Source of the DNA: Rikenellaceae bacterium
GTDB lineage: Bacteria > Bacteroidota > Bacteroidia > Bacteroidales > UBA932
Assembly: GCA_900771005.1 (NCBI GenBank)
Contig: CAAGMI010000303.1
Location: forward strand, 1-7,270
DNA: 7,270 nt
Reading direction: 5' to 3'
The notes beneath the pieces were generated by a model. That model did no database searches, had not been told where the DNA came from, and was given only the letters and a program-made list of their open reading frames with translations. Below are positions 5,423 through 7,270 of this stretch, in pieces; positions within the stretch are counted from its first letter, which is position 1; every line of letters starts with the position of its first letter. The position numbers and the translations under genes are program-made.

Positions 5423-6889
5423 CTATTTTGCCATCATCTTCATTATTCTTTTGAGATTTACCACAAAGATTGTAACTGCCCCCTGCAGTTCCATCGCCGT
5501 TATCCCGTAGGAGTCGGCTCTATCATATCCATGTGCATTCTTGAGTTCAGCATTCTTGGCTTCTATCTTATACCGTTCTCGTGACAGCCGTCTGAATTGC
5601 TCGGTGTTCTGGAAAGCCATCTGATCTTTATGTTCATCCGATATTACTCTAACGGTTATGGATTTGTACACTCTTCCAGCAAGGCAGATATCCCTGTGCT
5701 CACACATGGCACACTTATATCTGTTCCATCTGTATCGTACCGAATGATTTTTATTCGGCTTAGTTTTATCTCGCCTTATGTCCCTGGCCGTAGACATCAG
5801 GCCAGCGGGACAAGTGTAATTGTCTGCATCTTTGTTGTATGAGAATCCAGCATCAAAGTCAGTTGTCTCTTTGATCTGTCCCTGTGTGATCATGGGATTA
5901 AGTTTTGCCACTATAGACAAGCCGTTCTTTCTCGCCATAACCAGATTATCCTTGCCGGAATATGCCGCATCTCCGATTACAGTATCTACATCAATGCCAA
6001 CATCCTGAGTTTTTGTCACCAGGTCAGGCAATTGCTTCCCGTCGTCCTTTTCTCCGGTGGTTACAGTAGCTGCTGTGATGATGCGCTCCGGTGTCATGGC
6101 AATGTGAGTCTTGTATCCGATGAAAGACGTCTCAGCTGACTTGTGGCCAACTCTGGCCTCACGGTCATATGAGATTGAATGGTGATGACGCACATCATCT
6201 ACGCCTTCCGCCAGGTAGTTTATCGCTTCCTTGAATGCAGGATTCTCGCACAGCATAGGGTCAGCCATTACGATCGAGAGAAGAGCTTCGCAACTGTCAA
6301 GCACATGCAGAAGATTATCATCATCGTTTGGAGCTGGAAGTTCTATGCTCTCATTGCCAGGCCACTTGCATATTCTGTCTCTGACTTCCTTGCTACGAAG
6401 TTTCAGAACATCTATTGGAGATAAGGCATTGGCTCTCGAGACAGTGTGAGTCGCATCTACGATGATTGTCTTTGTCTTTATAAGCCCCTTCTCCATGGCG
6501 ACTCCAACGGTCTTGCCAATCAACATGTCCAGAAGATTCATATCCTTAAGTCGCTGGCGTCTGAACTTGGTAAGAAGACTAGGATCAATGACATCATCCT
6601 CCGGCATCAGCCCAAGAAAACGCTTATATGAAAGATCATAACGAGAGTGTTCCACCACGTCCACATCCGACATATTCTCAATGGCCTTTATCATGAGATA
6701 TTTGAACAGCATGATTGGATCTGCTGCCGTACGGCCATTGTCTGGGCAATACTTGTCTTTCAGCTCATCGTAGATGAAACTAAAGTCAATAAGCTCATCG
6801 ATAAGACGGTATTTATTGTCCTTCGGAATGAGAATATCATAAAGAACCGCGTGCTCGCTAAACTTGATTTCCTGCTGAGTATTAAGCAT
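5423..6889 (-). CDS. IS1182-family DDE transposase
   Basis: The protein has 488 aa, full length for the family. The N-terminal part (about 1-125) is the DUF772-type domain, with GRTAADPIMLFKYLMIKAI (52-70) and FLGLMPEDDVIDPSLLTKFR (91-110). The DDE residues are visible as Asp145 in IIVDATHT, Asp307 in VIGDAAYSGK, and Glu443 in KIEAKNAELK (Glu448 is the alternative). Cys360, Cys393, Cys396 and Cys402 form the zinc-ribbon-like insert common in this family. ATG 6889 is preceded by an IS-internal promoter and a leader of about 16 nt. There is no frameshift or internal stop, so it should be functional. It catalyses cut-and-paste or copy transposition of the surrounding element. Confidence 0.93.
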   Translation of the reverse strand: MLNTQQEIKFSEHAVLYDILIPKDNKYRLIDELIDFSFIYDELKDKYCPDNGRTAADPIMLFKYLMIKAIENMSDVDVVEHSRYDLSYKRFLGLMPEDDVIDPSLLTKFRRQRLKDMNLLDMLIGKTVGVAMEKGLIKTKTIIVDATHTVSRANALSPIDVLKLRSKEVRDRICKWPGNESIELPAPNDDDNLLHVLDSCEALLSIVMADPMLCENPAFKEAINYLAEGVDDVRHHHSISYDREARVGHKSAETSFIGYKTHIAMTPERIITAATVTTGEKDDGKQLPDLVTKTQDVGIDVDTVIGDAAYSGKDNLVMARKNGLSIVAKLNPMITQGQIKETTDFDAGFSYNKDADNYTCPAGLMSTARDIRRDKTKPNKNHSVRYRWNRYKCAMCEHRDICLAGRVYKSITVRVISDEHKDQMAFQNTEQFRRLSRERYKIEAKNAELKNAHGYDRADSYGITAMELQGAVTIFVVNLKRIMKMMAK

Positions 6890-6893
6890 ATGT

Positions 6894-6957
6894 AATTATC
6901 AATCAACTACTTAAAGATACAAAATACCCAGCAAACTACCAAAAATCATTGATAATT
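6894..6957. repeat. 10-bp inverted repeat flanking the transposase promoter
   Basis: AATTATCAAT (6894-6903) and ATTGATAATT (6948-6957) are exact reverse complements on either side of the promoter. A second pair, TACCCAG (6925-6931) and CTGGGTA (6960-6966), interleaves with it. They may be transposase or regulator binding sites, or an RNA/DNA secondary structure; the sequence alone does not tell. Confidence 0.4.
6912..6945 (-). promoter_or_regulatory. transposase promoter
   Basis: On the minus strand TTTTTG (6940-6945) is followed by exactly 20 bp and then TATCTTTA (6912-6919), one base off TAnnTTTG. Spacing and composition fit the Bacteroidota -33/-7 pattern. The start would lie near 6905, about 16 nt before the ATG. 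Confidence 0.55.
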
Positions 6958-6987
6958 TACTGGGTAATTACGCTGTGCTCAAAGAGA

Positions 6988-7003
6988 CTTTTTCAGTGCC
7001 CTC
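6988..7003 (-). repeat. IS right terminal inverted repeat
   Basis: CTTTTTCAGTGCCCTC is the exact reverse complement of the left end at 5287-5302 and abuts the right target copy. Confidence 0.85.
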
Positions 7004-7011
7004 CCTTACCA
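7004..7011. repeat. target-site duplication, right copy (CCTTACCA)
   Basis: This is an identical copy of 5279-5286 immediately outside the right inverted repeat. It is followed by a run of eight G (7012-7019). Confidence 0.75.
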
Positions 7012-7171
7012 GGGGGGGGCAAGCAATGGCTTTATAATCAGCAATTTAATATTTGAAGATATTAACAATTCCGCCTGTGCCTTCATCTGGGGTTACGGGC
7101 GGAAGTCTTATGAAATATCCATCCCGGAAGCAATCGAAATAAAAAACAGAGAATTTAAGTTTCGCAAGTGA
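7012..7171 (+). pseudogene. 3' part of the ORF interrupted by the insertion sequence
   Basis: In the frame set by the left fragment (CA|G), this side stays open for 52 codons after the junction and ends at TGA 7169-7171. It reads GGASNGFIISNLIFEDINN, then FIWGYGRKSYE and a charged tail IKNREFKFRK. It has no start of its own. The residue mix is that of a normal soluble protein end, but I recognise no family. Its stop faces the stop of the minus-strand gene with one base between them, a tight convergent arrangement. Confidence 0.4.
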
Positions 7172-7172
7172 T

Positions 7173-7268
7173 TCAGGCGGCAGGTTGTAGTTGTTGAGCC
7201 ACCCTCATTATTGCATTGAGTTGTTTGTTTTCGTATATGATGTTTGTCAAGATTTCATCGAAGTCGGC
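7173..7268 (-). CDS. C-terminal tail of a minus-strand gene (partial)
   Basis: On the minus strand the frame is open from the window edge to TGA (7175-7173). It encodes at least 31 residues: ADFDEILTNIIYENKQLN, then AIMRVAQQLQPAA. The composition is that of an amphipathic helical end. The start lies outside the window and the family is not recognised. Confidence 0.4.
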   Translation of the reverse strand, partial: ADFDEILTNIIYENKQLNAIMRVAQQLQPAA

Positions 7269-7270
7269 AG

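Larger units (their letters stand above)
5287..7003 (-). mobile_element. complete IS1182-family-like insertion sequence, 1717 bp
   Basis: The element is bounded by 16-bp perfect terminal inverted repeats, flanked by 8-bp direct repeats, and holds one long transposase gene on the minus strand. It also has its own promoter on the right (6912-6945) and a strong hairpin between the transposase stop and the left end (5335-5373). All parts are intact, and identical target copies suggest either recent insertion or little time for decay. The family is assigned from the transposase; the exact IS name would need a database search. Confidence 0.88.

Noticed and set aside
1..7270. CRISPR array, tRNA or rRNA genes
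   Set aside because: No regularly spaced direct repeats of the right length, and no tRNA-like cloverleaf or rRNA core sequence noticed on either strand by reading.

Overview
The window looks like accessory chromosomal DNA of a Bacteroidales-type bacterium (Bacteroides/Prevotella/Alistipes relatives). Three things point there: several TAnnTTTG boxes of the Bacteroidota -7 type sit just upstream of genes, starts mostly lack strong Shine-Dalgarno sequences (one exception at 2328), and the HipA-like kinase has the Cys-rich N-terminus I associate with Bacteroidota homologues. The genus cannot be told from the sequence.

Layout. (1) 1-54 may be the tail of an upstream gene; 55-180 is a leader with two candidate promoters. 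(2) 181-3253 is a co-directional three-gene cluster. It holds a 716-aa protein fusing a PD-(D/E)XK nuclease-like domain to a DUF2075/Schlafen-group-3 type helicase, a NUDIX (d)NTP pyrophosphohydrolase coupled to it by an ATGA overlap, and, 8 bp later, a small alpha/beta hydrolase that is clearly richer in GC. (3) 3254-3359 is a compact control region with two perfect TATAC-N8-GTATA operators, a third degenerate one, and a TATCTTTG promoter box. (4) 3360-4832 is a tripartite toxin-antitoxin operon of HipBST type: an HTH HipB, a free-standing HipA N-subdomain (HipS) and a separate kinase (HipT), with a 2-bp gap and then an overlap. (5) 4833-5286 holds a hairpin and short coding-like pieces with no recognised function. 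(6) 5287-7003 is a complete IS1182-like insertion sequence of 1717 bp: transposase on the minus strand, 16-bp perfect terminal inverted repeats, and a flanking 8-bp direct repeat CCTTACCA. (7) 7004-7171 is the other side of the insertion site; removing the IS and one target copy joins the flanks in one open reading frame of 76 codons. (8) 7173 to the end is the C-terminal tail of a minus-strand gene converging on it.

Functionally the window reads as a small defence or stress island: a nuclease-helicase with a nucleotide hydrolase, next to a kinase-type toxin-antitoxin module, with an IS inserted beside it. The most informative features are the HipBST operon with its regularly spaced operators, the nuclease-helicase/NUDIX pair, and the reading frame broken by the IS.
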